From Schaedlerella arabinosiphila (lineage in GTDB: Bacteria > Bacillota > Clostridia > Lachnospirales > Lachnospiraceae), in NCBI RefSeq assembly GCF_003885045.1, contig NZ_RHJS01000002.1, forward strand, positions 2,852,001-2,916,000: a stretch of DNA of 64,000 nucleotides. The letters run 5' to 3'. The notes beneath the pieces are model-generated. The model had not been told where the DNA came from and did not search any database. It was given only the letters and a program-made list of their open reading frames with translations. The position numbers and the translations under genes were made by a program. Shown here piece after piece: positions 28,064 to 35,824 of this stretch. The first letter of the stretch is position 1. Every line of letters starts with the position of its first letter.

Positions 28064-30238
28064 CTACAAAAGAACTTCTACAAGTTTATCTGTCAAAACC
28101 CGTAAGTCATGGAATGCCTTTGTCTGCTTCATCCCGTTAATCCCATATTCTCTTCTAGAATTTTCTGTCATTACATATACAGCTTTTATTTTTTCAGCAA
28201 AGTCTCTTGAATTGTAGGGCTCAACCAATATTCCACCACCGCTATCAACAACTTCATTATCTTCATACCTAAAGCCGAACAACGTACATGTGCCTGAATA
28301 CAGATAATCATTGATCTTATTCTTTGATATTCCGTATTTAAATACTGTTTCTTTACCCTGATACTCCATATGAGCCATACAGACATCGCTATTCGAAAGC
28401 AACGCGGGAACAAGTTCTTTTGAAATTCGATCACCTATGAGAACATTGTTGAGCTTATTTTGCTCCACGTATCTCTCCATCTCACTTTTTGCTTCACCAC
28501 TGCCAACAAAAAGCATCTTCACATTGATTCCTTGATCCCGGAGAATCTTCTGTGCCTCAAGCATTACCATTACACCTTCATACTCCATGAAATATCCTGT
28601 GAAAGTGCAGATGAACCCTTCTTTTATAAAATCTTTAATATTCTCCGGAATTTCATCAAGTCGTTTACGATTCTCATCATATCTCTCACAATCCATAGGT
28701 TGCCCTATAAGGGTGACCTTGTTTCTAGGCACCCCCTTAACATCACATATGTATCTGTCACCATGGGAAAGAGAATATATGATATGATCTGCATGTTTAT
28801 AAGTGAAATCTTCAATTGTTCGGAAGAACACACACATTGGCGAAGATTCTTTCTTTTCACCGCTATCAATCCATATCTGCGGCCAAAAATCCCTCACCTC
28901 AGCAACAAATCGTACTTTATATTTTCTACTTAATCTATATGCCGCTATCCATGCTAAGGGATGCACTGATGCTCCTTCTATGACATCAGGATTCCCATAT
29001 TGTTTTGCAAACTTAGTTGCATACTTCAAAACCTGTGTCATAAAAGTGATCATGTTCAATGCACGATCCTTGCCATTGTTCGCTCCATATGAATGCGTTT
29101 TAACATATACATATCTCACATGTTTAAACGGCTTAGATATGTACATACCTTTCTCAGAAATATAAGTGTGGGTATAATGTGAAAATCCAGATGAAAAAAT
29201 AACTACATTATATCCACGCTTATCTAATTCTTTTGCAAAATCATATTGTCGAGAAATACCACCATACTGTGGTTCAGAACTGTAATGGTCTATGATCCAA
29301 ATGGTCTTTCTTTTACTATTTTGTTTTATGTCATTATTAAGCTCATTTTGCGGCATTTCTGTCCTCTTTATTGATGTTCTTAAATCTACATCCCTATATT
29401 CGAAATCATAAACTGACAAGGATTGATCATAGGTGAGATTTCCAAACGCCTTATTAGCCAAGCCATTTATTTTCCCGGGAATATGCGATGCTAACGCTAC
29501 AACCCAATTGAATGTCCTGCTGACTAATATCTTTTTCCCATTTGCTGAAGCAATCAACTTAACAACCTCGCTCGTTCTACTATACTCTGCATTCTGTGGC
29601 CAGAAGATTCCTCCCAGATCTCTTATCATCACTTGGGCAAGAAACTCACAGAGGTTTTCTATATAAAGCATTGAGCGTTCATTCTTAACATCCGGGAAAA
29701 TAGGCAACTTCTTCGCCACCTTCGCCAATGTAGGATAATTTCCTTTGGATCCTTTCCCGTAAATCATCGGAGGTCTGAGAACAGTTACAGTGAAGCTATT
29801 ATCTGCCAATTCTCTGACGCCCTTATCAGCCTGCCATTTGCTGTCACCATAGAAATTCGTCGGCTTTGGTTCAGTATTAGCTGTTATTCTTTTTGTCTTT
29901 CCATAGGGGGCTGAATCACCGTATACAATTGCCGAAGACATATACACAAATTGTTTGACGCTATCAGCCTTTGCCTTCTTGGCGGTTTCAATCGCCAGGT
30001 CAGTATTGATGGCATAATATTTTGCTTTAACTTCTTCGCTTACATTTCCCACATCAGCGTGAGCAATGCCGGCAACGTGATAGACAACATCGTATGGCGA
30101 GAAATCCTTTTTTCTCCAGCTGCCATCTATCATATCTACTGTATCGATATCCAGTTCAGAGCAATAATGCTCTTTTACATAATTCTCGAATAAAACACCT
30201 ATGTAACTGTTTGCTCCAGTGATGAGAACTCTCTTCAC
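28064..30238 (-). CDS. Fusion of SDR-type sugar-nucleotide epimerase/dehydratase with GT4 glycosyltransferase
   Basis: 724 residues. Residues 1-300 form an extended SDR domain: KRVLITGANSYIGVLFENYV (NAD loop), MSSAIVYGDSAPYGKTK and the catalytic Tyr-x3-Lys in NFYGDSKWQAD. Residues 320-724 form a GT-B family 4 enzyme, WbuB-like: WIIDHYSSEPQYGGISRQYD, VIEGASVHPLAWIAAYRLSR, CTFTGYFMEYEGVMVMLEAQ. The two activities are usually separate neighbouring genes, so the enzyme may make and transfer the same sugar. A GTG at 30238 overlaps by one base the TAG of the initiating transferase gene, which argues for coupled translation. The SDR reaction (4-epimerase or 4-keto reductase) is uncertain. Confidence 0.87.
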   Translation of the reverse strand: MKRVLITGANSYIGVLFENYVKEHYCSELDIDTVDMIDGSWRKKDFSPYDVVYHVAGIAHADVGNVSEEVKAKYYAINTDLAIETAKKAKADSVKQFVYMSSAIVYGDSAPYGKTKRITANTEPKPTNFYGDSKWQADKGVRELADNSFTVTVLRPPMIYGKGSKGNYPTLAKVAKKLPIFPDVKNERSMLYIENLCEFLAQVMIRDLGGIFWPQNAEYSRTSEVVKLIASANGKKILVSRTFNWVVALASHIPGKINGLANKAFGNLTYDQSLSVYDFEYRDVDLRTSIKRTEMPQNELNNDIKQNSKRKTIWIIDHYSSEPQYGGISRQYDFAKELDKRGYNVVIFSSGFSHYTHTYISEKGMYISKPFKHVRYVYVKTHSYGANNGKDRALNMITFMTQVLKYATKFAKQYGNPDVIEGASVHPLAWIAAYRLSRKYKVRFVAEVRDFWPQIWIDSGEKKESSPMCVFFRTIEDFTYKHADHIIYSLSHGDRYICDVKGVPRNKVTLIGQPMDCERYDENRKRLDEIPENIKDFIKEGFICTFTGYFMEYEGVMVMLEAQKILRDQGINVKMLFVGSGEAKSEMERYVEQNKLNNVLIGDRISKELVPALLSNSDVCMAHMEYQGKETVFKYGISKNKINDYLYSGTCTLFGFRYEDNEVVDSGGGILVEPYNSRDFAEKIKAVYVMTENSRREYGINGMKQTKAFHDLRVLTDKLVEVLL

Positions 30239-31026
30239 TACTTTTGCTCCTTCTTATGTATTTCACCGGTACCGCCTTCGACTATACCGTCATGCTTGAT
30301 GACGGAAATAATGGTACCAATAAAGCACTTCACATCAAACAGAAAACTGATCTTCTTTACGTAGTCCCCGTCAAGTCTGGCTTTGTCCGGGATTTCCAGT
30401 TCATCTCTTCCGTTAATCTGTGCCCATCCGGTCAAACCAGGCTTTACATCGTTGGCATTGTACTTATCTCTCTCGGCAATCAGGACATCCTGATTCCATA
30501 GCGCCGGTCTTGGCCCGATAATCGACATATTTCCCACAAATATATCAAAAACCTGCGGAATCTCGTCGATGCTAGTCCTGCGCATGAAGGTTCCCACCTT
30601 GGTTATGTACTGATCCGGATTGTCCAGCATATGTGTCGGTACATCATGCGGGGTAGCCATCTTCATGGATCTGAATTTATGAAGCTTAAAGTACTTCTTA
30701 TTCTTCCCTACCCGTTTCTGCGTAAATAGCACCGGTCCCGGATCATCCACTTTAATCGAAATCACAATGACTAGAAAAGCTGGCGATAACACAATAAGTC
30801 CTAATCCAGACAGGATTACATCTAATACTCGTTTTACACACTTCTCGTAAATGCCTGCTTTATACCGGCTTATCCCTACAGCTTCCAAATGCCCTCTGGC
30901 TCCATCGGCGTTCTCTTTGTCATTACTGTCCTCAATAAAGACTACCTTTTTGCCCTCCATCGGGTTTATATAATCGGATTTGATGCCGTATGCAATCTTA
31001 CTCTTCTTTTCATGCGACATGTTCAT
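30238..31026 (-). CDS. Initiating undecaprenyl-phosphate sugar-phosphate transferase (WcaJ/PglC/EpsE family)
   Basis: 262 residues. After a variable N-terminal 55 residues comes the monotopic phosphoglycosyl transferase core: KRVLDVILSGLGLIVLSPAF (membrane hairpin), GPVLFTQKRVGKNKKYFKLH, KFRSMKMATP, the acidic pair in RRTSIDEIPQVFDIFVGNMS, and IGPRPALW, ending with KPGLTGWAQINGR. This enzyme places the first sugar phosphate on undecaprenyl phosphate and so starts the repeat unit. It is the first intact biosynthetic gene after the antiterminator pair. A truncated relative of its N-terminal part lies upstream at 31594-31776. Confidence 0.92.
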   Translation of the reverse strand: MNMSHEKKSKIAYGIKSDYINPMEGKKVVFIEDSNDKENADGARGHLEAVGISRYKAGIYEKCVKRVLDVILSGLGLIVLSPAFLVIVISIKVDDPGPVLFTQKRVGKNKKYFKLHKFRSMKMATPHDVPTHMLDNPDQYITKVGTFMRRTSIDEIPQVFDIFVGNMSIIGPRPALWNQDVLIAERDKYNANDVKPGLTGWAQINGRDELEIPDKARLDGDYVKKISFLFDVKCFIGTIISVIKHDGIVEGGTGEIHKKEQK

Positions 31027-31068
31027 AAATCTCCATTCTAATAATATATGCTCGGATATGAACGGTCT

Positions 31069-31317
31069 TTACACCCCATCAAACATATTCGGTTCTACTC
31101 GCTTCTCGCCTACCCAGTTTGTCTGTACATGAGTCCATTCCGAAAATATCAGAACCACGCTTCCATTCTCAATCTCCAACGAATCAATCAGGTAATGTTT
31201 GTCAAAGCTATACTTAGCAAGTTCAATACCAGAATTAAACTTCCATTCCGTCTCCCCGGATCTGCACACCAATGGTGCCATAATCTTTTCAACAAACTGC
31301 TCAACCTTATGAGTCAT
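31069..31317 (-). CDS. Small hypothetical protein, 82 aa
   Basis: ATG at 31317, with AGGTAGGATG some 10 bases upstream. The product starts MTHKVEQFVEKIMAPLVCRS and ends VGEKRVEPNMFDGV. It is soluble, contains one Cys and several aromatic residues, and I recognise no family. It sits 42 bases ahead of the initiating transferase in the same direction, so it would be co-transcribed. It could be a small accessory protein or the end of a lost larger gene. Confidence 0.5.
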   Translation of the reverse strand: MTHKVEQFVEKIMAPLVCRSGETEWKFNSGIELAKYSFDKHYLIDSLEIENGSVVLIFSEWTHVQTNWVGEKRVEPNMFDGV

Positions 31318-31593
31318 AATTTATGCATCCTACCTTTCTACGCTTATCGTTAACAGATATGCATAATAAATCTATATCCAAGCATCTCTTTCTTCATGAA
31401 GTCTTCGCCGGAGTCTCGGCAAAGATCCGTCCAACTGGATACTCAAAAGGAGGAATGAGCACAATCAAAGCATTTCAATCCACCCTCAGAGGCTTTTGAT
31501 TCCGTTCAGACAGCCTTGCATACTTCATAAATAATTCCGCTTTGATTATCATCTTTTTAATTCATAAGTTTACACTTTTAAGAAAAACTGAAT
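31318..31593 (-). other. 276-base non-coding stretch with inverted repeat
   Basis: No supported gene. AATCAAAGC at 31463-31471 and GCTTTGATT at 31539-31547 are complementary and could bring together a folded leader RNA. A 17-codon reading frame (MKYARLSERNQKPLRVD) on the minus strand near 31480-31530 is too short to support. Confidence 0.35.
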
Positions 31594-31776
31594 TCAGGAA
31601 CCAAAAAAGCGCCTGAAAGCCTCTATTTTAAGAAGTATCAGTGCCGCTAGAGATAAGAATATGTCTATTGCACGTTTCACCAATTTCTCATAGATTGATG
31701 CTTGGCTGTATTCTATTGATGCTGCATTTTTGAAGTGTATATATTTTTTCAATACCCTATTTTTGATTTTTTCCAA
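31594..31776 (-). pseudogene. Truncated N-terminus of a second initiating sugar transferase
   Basis: The 60-codon frame contains ASIYEKLVKRAIDIFLSLAALIL, which lines up with AGIYEKCVKRVLDVILSGLGLIV of the intact transferase at 30238-31026. After that the match stops and the frame ends within 13 codons. No continuation of the transferase was found in other frames downstream. It is most simply a deletion remnant of an older initiating gene, left when the cluster was exchanged. Confidence 0.7.
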
Positions 31777-31991
31777 TTTTTACTATAACGAATTATCTAA
31801 GCAGAACAAAAATAATCTTCGTGATTTTCCAGCAGTTCATTTTTTCTTTTTCTATAGACCTTCAAAAAAAACAAAAAACCACTACCTTATGAGTGATTTT
31901 TTACTATTCTGAAATTCTCTTTCTCCTTTATTTTTTATATGTACTTAAAAATCAGCAGATATGTTTGTGATCTGTCTGAATAGTTTTTTTA

Positions 31992-32017
31992 CAAAAAATA
32001 GGATGGCTTCGCCATCC
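31992..32017 (-). terminator. Intrinsic terminator between antiterminator genes and polysaccharide genes
   Basis: Minus strand: perfect 7-bp stem GGATGGC/GCCATCC with a GAA loop (32001-32017), followed by TATTTTTTG. It lies after the two NusG-like genes and before all biosynthetic genes, where a processive antitermination factor would have to act. The remaining sequence of 31777-32242 shows no gene. Confidence 0.75.
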
Positions 32018-32242
32018 CAGAATCATTTTTATACTCTGAATTTAAAATTTCTATGTCCATCACCTTCCTACATAGCGCGCGAAGCGTCAAATGCTTTTCG
32101 TGACTTCTTGTAAACAATTAAAGCAGGTATTTCTCCAGCAGACTTAACAAATTAACTATTAATCGTTCTCTATTTTCTGCAATATACCATCTATCTAATC
32201 CTACAATTTCAAATTGCATTGAGCCAAAAGATCTTTGTAACA

Positions 32243-32746
32243 CTACCTTCTCTCCACAACCCCCATCCCCACCGTCACTTCCACTCTATGTCCCAACAGC
32301 GGTACTTCCAACACCACCAACCTCTTATGCCGCAAAATTTTCTTCACATTCCCCTCAAAATCCTTCAGCGGCCCGGAAGTAACTACCAGCTTATCCCCTT
32401 CGATATACCCTTCCGAATACTTCACCACATGCTCATCCCCGCCAAGCTTCCTAAGATACTCCTCCTCTTCCTTCTGGATCGGTGTCATTTCATCCCCCGT
32501 TCTCAGCACCTTAGACATAGCATATATTCTTTTTAGACGTTTATAAAAATCCTCGATCTTATCCGTCTCAATGAACACATATCCCGGAAACAGTCTGGAT
32601 GTGATCAGTGTTCTCTCCCCACGGATCTTTGTCCACCGTTCCGCCAGCGGAACGAACACATCCTCGCCCTCATCCGCCACCCTGTCGCGGCACTGCTGGG
32701 CGATCTCCAGTTCCTTGCCGGTGTAGACCTGTATGACATACCACAT
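32243..32746 (-). CDS. NusG-family antiterminator, LoaP-like (second copy)
   Basis: 167 residues, the size of LoaP/NusG paralogues. It opens with MWYVIQVYTGKELEIAQQCR, the NGN-domain start, has SRLFPGYVFIETDKIEDFYK near residue 50, and ends with a KOW-like segment GPLKDFEGNVKKILRHKRLV. Specialised NusG paralogues of this type load on RNA polymerase early in a long operon and allow it to pass terminators. Here the gene starts one base after the stop of the first copy, behind GGAGAAGAG, so they are translated together. It heads a ~27-kb polysaccharide operon with a terminator directly after it. Confidence 0.88.
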   Translation of the reverse strand: MWYVIQVYTGKELEIAQQCRDRVADEGEDVFVPLAERWTKIRGERTLITSRLFPGYVFIETDKIEDFYKRLKRIYAMSKVLRTGDEMTPIQKEEEEYLRKLGGDEHVVKYSEGYIEGDKLVVTSGPLKDFEGNVKKILRHKRLVVLEVPLLGHRVEVTVGMGVVERR

Positions 32747-32747
32747 A

Positions 32748-33254
32748 TCAGCTCTTCTCCGTGATTTCCAGGCCCACGCCTACGAGTTTCTCTTTGTCAT
32801 CCAGCCTCATACTGAGAAACCCCTTGCGCTTATGCCTGTCGATCTTCTTAATCCGGGATTCCATCCCGGTCAGAACCCCGGACCTGACTTTCAGGATTCC
32901 TTTTTCGATCACGCCGTAGGACATCCCGATCTCATCTTTCCCGTTGGTCAGCCTGTTCAGGAGCTCTTCCTCTTCCGGACGGATCGGACAGAAGCTGCTG
33001 CCGGTTCCGAGAAGCCTTGTAAATTCCGTCATCCGGTGAAGCGCTTCTGAAAGGGGTTTGGGGTTGTCTGTTACAAGAAACATATATCCCGGCAGGAGAC
33101 GTTCCCGCTCCTCGTGCCACTGGCCCAGGTATTTTTTCTTTTTCACATAATACAGAATCTTACAGTCCTCGTAAGAATCATCCGGAAGCATTTTCTCCAC
33201 CCGCTGACGCATGGGCTCTTCCTGGCCTGTTTTCGTCTGTATTACATACCACAT
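32748..33254 (-). CDS. NusG-family antiterminator, LoaP-like (first copy)
   Basis: 168 residues. NGN domain start MWYVIQTKTGQEEPMRQRVE, the family block RLLPGYMFLVTDNPKPLSEA, and a C-terminal KOW-like segment LTGMESRIKKIDRHKRKGFL. It differs clearly from the second copy, so they are paralogues rather than a recent duplication. An AAAGGAG site is spaced 10 bases from the ATG. Its role is probably processive antitermination of the downstream polysaccharide operon. Two divergent copies in tandem might form a heteromer, act on different RNA signals, or compete. Confidence 0.87.
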   Translation of the reverse strand: MWYVIQTKTGQEEPMRQRVEKMLPDDSYEDCKILYYVKKKKYLGQWHEERERLLPGYMFLVTDNPKPLSEALHRMTEFTRLLGTGSSFCPIRPEEEELLNRLTNGKDEIGMSYGVIEKGILKVRSGVLTGMESRIKKIDRHKRKGFLSMRLDDKEKLVGVGLEITEKS

Positions 33255-33407
33255 TTGTACCAGCTCCTTTGTTCATAGCTGCTTTTTAGGGATTTGTGCA
33301 GCATTCACTGCCGTTTTTCCCCATTTTCTTTCACCCTTCCGGATTGCGCTCAGCGCCGGAAAAGCCATTAAATCCAGCCGTTCCGGTATTCCAGGGCTGG
33401 GGAAGAA

Positions 33408-33435
33408 ACCATGGTTTATTCCCCAAAAGGTCTTG
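33408..33435. repeat. 28-bp near-perfect palindrome upstream of antiterminator genes (copy 1)
   Basis: Arms TGGGGAAGAAACCA and TGGTTTATTCCCCA match except at one position. The centre is CCATGG. The same core occurs at 33573-33604. It lies about 150 bases ahead of the first NusG-like gene and could be an operator. Confidence 0.7.
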
Positions 33436-33572
33436 AAAAAATATTTTCGATGTGCTAATATAATTTTCGATGATTTGCGGAAAATCGTGTTTGATTTTTG
33501 CTGTTTTCCAGCAAATTGAAAGATTTTTTGACAAATTATCACAGATTTTTTTGATATTTAGACATGACAAAT

Positions 33573-33604
33573 AATGGGGAAAAAACCATGGTTTTTTCCC
33601 CATT
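33573..33604. repeat. 32-bp perfect palindrome (copy 2)
   Basis: Perfect inverted repeat with arms AATGGGGAAAAAACCA, centre CCATGG. It shares GGGGAA-N-AAACCATGGTTT with copy 1, about 165 bases away. The stretch 33255-33693 shows no gene; these two palindromes are its main features. Confidence 0.8.
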
Positions 33605-33693
33605 TACGATAAAAAAATGATATTCTGCGGGCTTTCCCGGCTTCTGGTAATTTTTACACCCTGATCATACATATTATTATTCGCACCGTTTCC

Positions 33694-35028
33694 TCACAAA
33701 AACATCGCCATATAAACCGGCATGCACACGATATCCCCATCTTTTCTCAGATCCTTCGTATACACCAGATACCTCTGCAGAATCCGATCAGAAAACTTCA
33801 CGGTAAATGCATCCAGGGATGCATGTGTTTTATACCCTGACGATTTGACTTCAATCGGACAGATCTTATTCTTACGCGCCAGCAGAAAATCAATCTCATA
33901 ATTATGCCTGGACTTCTCATTCAAAAAAGTATGATAAAACAGTTCATTTCCATTTGCAGCCAGCATCTGTGCCACGATATTTTCATACAGATATCCCAGA
34001 TTTGACGACAGTTTATCATTCAGCAGCTTCTCATAGATCACATTTTCCGTAAAATCCTTATCCTTAAAGGCCAGCGTCGTAAACAGTCCCGTATCTGCCA
34101 GGAACAGCTTGAACTTCCTCAGATCCCGGCTGTTTGCCATCCCGGCGTTGGGGTCGCTTGTGTGATATGCGGCGAGGACTGTTTTGGAGTCTTTTAGTTT
34201 GGCAATCAGGCTCAGAATGCTGTCATCTGCCCTCTGGTGGTTCAGGACTCCGGAAATCTGGTAGCGTGAAGCATTCCGGTTCAGCTGTGCGGGAATTGCA
34301 TCGAACAGCATGGAAATCTTCCCGGTAGGGTCTATTTTTCGAAAATCGTCCTCGTACAGATTTAAAATATCTCGTTTTACGGCATCTACCTTCCTCAGGT
34401 TATTTGTCCGGATATACGCATCTACGGCCTGTGGCATCCCTCCAACCAGCATATACAGGCGGAAATCCCGCATCAGCTTCCGGTTCATCTGATCCCCAAT
34501 CGGCTTTTGATTTTGAAAAACAGTTTCCAAAAGCGGGATTGTCGTCTGATCCCCCAACGCCCACAGAAATTCTTCATAATCCATGGGATACATGCTCACC
34601 TTGTGCTCCTCGCTCGGGATCAGGATATCCTTTACATTCTGCCGGATGGAAATCAGCGATCCGGTTTCCACATAATCATACCTGTGATCCTTTACCAAAA
34701 ATTTGATTGCCTGCCTCGCATGTGGGCAAAGCTGAACCTCGTCAAATATAATGAGGGATTTCCGTTCCTGAAGATCAACCCGGTACTGCAGCTGCAGCTG
34801 CAGAAAAATATAGTTCAAATCCGATATATCCTTAAATAAATCCTTCACGGTTTGCGAAGCAGACGCAAAATCAATCAGAATATAGCTTTCATATTCATTT
34901 TTTGCAAATTCCTCCACAACCGTGGATTTTCCAACCCGTCTGGCCCCTTCCACCAGCAATGCGGTTTGCCCGTCAGCTTCTTCCTTCCACTGCCTGATCC
35001 TCTCATAAATCTTCCTTTTGAACAACAT
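33694..35028 (-). CDS. AAA ATPase with DUF4143-type C-terminal domain
   Basis: 444 residues. The Walker A motif is LLVEGARRVGKSTVVEEFAK, Walker B is SLIIFDEVQLCPHARQAIKF, and sensor-like TGSLISIR follows. The C-terminal domain ends with the nuclease-like pattern NYEIDFLLARKNKICPIEVK, common in this large family (DUF4143, PD-(D/E)XK-like). Such proteins occur in many copies in gut Clostridia and archaea; their cellular role is not established. The gene runs with the polysaccharide cluster but is separated from it by 439 bases with palindromes. Four direct repeats lie just upstream, and an IS4 element inserted right behind them, probably separating the gene from part of its former upstream region. 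Confidence 0.9.
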   Translation of the reverse strand: MLFKRKIYERIRQWKEEADGQTALLVEGARRVGKSTVVEEFAKNEYESYILIDFASASQTVKDLFKDISDLNYIFLQLQLQYRVDLQERKSLIIFDEVQLCPHARQAIKFLVKDHRYDYVETGSLISIRQNVKDILIPSEEHKVSMYPMDYEEFLWALGDQTTIPLLETVFQNQKPIGDQMNRKLMRDFRLYMLVGGMPQAVDAYIRTNNLRKVDAVKRDILNLYEDDFRKIDPTGKISMLFDAIPAQLNRNASRYQISGVLNHQRADDSILSLIAKLKDSKTVLAAYHTSDPNAGMANSRDLRKFKLFLADTGLFTTLAFKDKDFTENVIYEKLLNDKLSSNLGYLYENIVAQMLAANGNELFYHTFLNEKSRHNYEIDFLLARKNKICPIEVKSSGYKTHASLDAFTVKFSDRILQRYLVYTKDLRKDGDIVCMPVYMAMFL

Positions 35029-35080
35029 TTTTCAATCCCACCCTTCCAGTTATTCAGGTATATTTCTTTATTCATTATTA

Positions 35081-35199
35081 CAAAAATCGTCGTTTTTATT
35101 CTATATATTTCCACAAAAATCGTTATTTTTATTTTCCTTCTTCTCATCAAAATCGTTATTTTTATTTTCTCATTTTATCACAAAATCGTTACTTTTTGT
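35081..35199. repeat. Four tandem AT-rich direct repeats upstream of the ATPase gene
   Basis: Copies of CAAAAATCGTTATTTTTATT start at 35081, 35113, 35148 and 35181, with intervals of 32, 35 and 33 bases, about three helical turns. Each unit is itself close to palindromic (AAAAATAACGATTTTT on the minus strand). This looks like an array of protein-binding sites. Confidence 0.75.
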
Positions 35200-35295
35200 A
35201 TTATGAATTATAAACTCAAACTTCGCACATAGATTTTGCCTATGCACCTTGAAAATTCAATACCTGGCTGTTATTCAGTTGTCAAAAGTCTGCTG

Positions 35296-35652
35296 TTATG
35301 CTGCTTGAAGCTGCGCTTTCAGCAAAGCAGGTAATGTATTCATAAATGTATCAACGAGTTCGTCGATTTTATCGTCGGACAGCTCTGTATTGTTGTTAAG
35401 TATGGTTCGGAACATTTGAAGCAGCATTCGAAATGCCTGTATCCATGTGATGTCAGACATTTCATCAGAAAAATATAGAAAAAGTTCTCCCAGCGAACGG
35501 TTATCACGCCCTTCCCTGCTTTCCAAAGACAGCATCATATATCGTGTAAAAACAACCGCAGTGTGGGCTGTCATTGCGTCATATGATAAGGAGTTACATT
35601 CCCGGCTAAGATTCAGATAGCTTTTGCATACCTTGAAGAAAACTTCGATATC
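35296..35652 (-). pseudogene. 3' part of split IS4-family transposase
   Basis: Carries the C-terminal 118 or so codons of the transposase, beginning at the catalytic Glu (DIEVFFKVCKSYLNLSREC) and continuing DAMTAHTAVVFTRYMMLSLE to the stop. An apparent start further upstream comes from the inserted element and has no meaning. Joined to the 5' part at 39804-40820 it would restore Y-x2-R-x3-E-x6-K, the family YREK motif. Confidence 0.88.
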
Positions 35653-35663
35653 TTTTACGAACT

Positions 35664-35687
35664 TTCGTATAAGATATCTTATACGAA
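35664..35687. repeat. 24-bp perfect palindrome around GATATC at left end of the trio element
   Basis: TTCGTATAA-GATATC-TTATACGAA: two 9-base arms around a 6-base core, like a small recombination site. The right end has only one such arm next to its GATATC, because the other side is IS sequence. Confidence 0.85.
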
Positions 35688-35709
35688 CCCTGCTTTTATA
35701 CGAACTTTT
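35673..35709 (+). repeat. Left terminal inverted repeat of the trio element
   Basis: 37 bases that match the reverse complement of 39767-39803 at 36 positions. It contains two copies of TATACGAAC. A further inverted copy (GAAAGTTCGTATAAAA) lies at 35748-35763. Confidence 0.9.
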
Positions 35710-35824
35710 CAGTGGGCGGAGTCTTTTCCAGCGGTATTTGTGCATAAGAAAGTTCGTATAAAATCCAAAACTAATGTACCATGTTAGTACACATACACTT
35801 TTTATTTATAGAAAGGAGACTGAC

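Noticed and set aside
33273..33603. Minus-strand frames of about 90 codons between the ATPase and the antiterminators
   Set aside because: The frames merely translate the two palindromes; no ribosome site.
35081..35199. Possible CRISPR array
   Set aside because: Only four degenerate 20-base repeats with 12-16 base gaps; no cas genes; better explained as operator sites.
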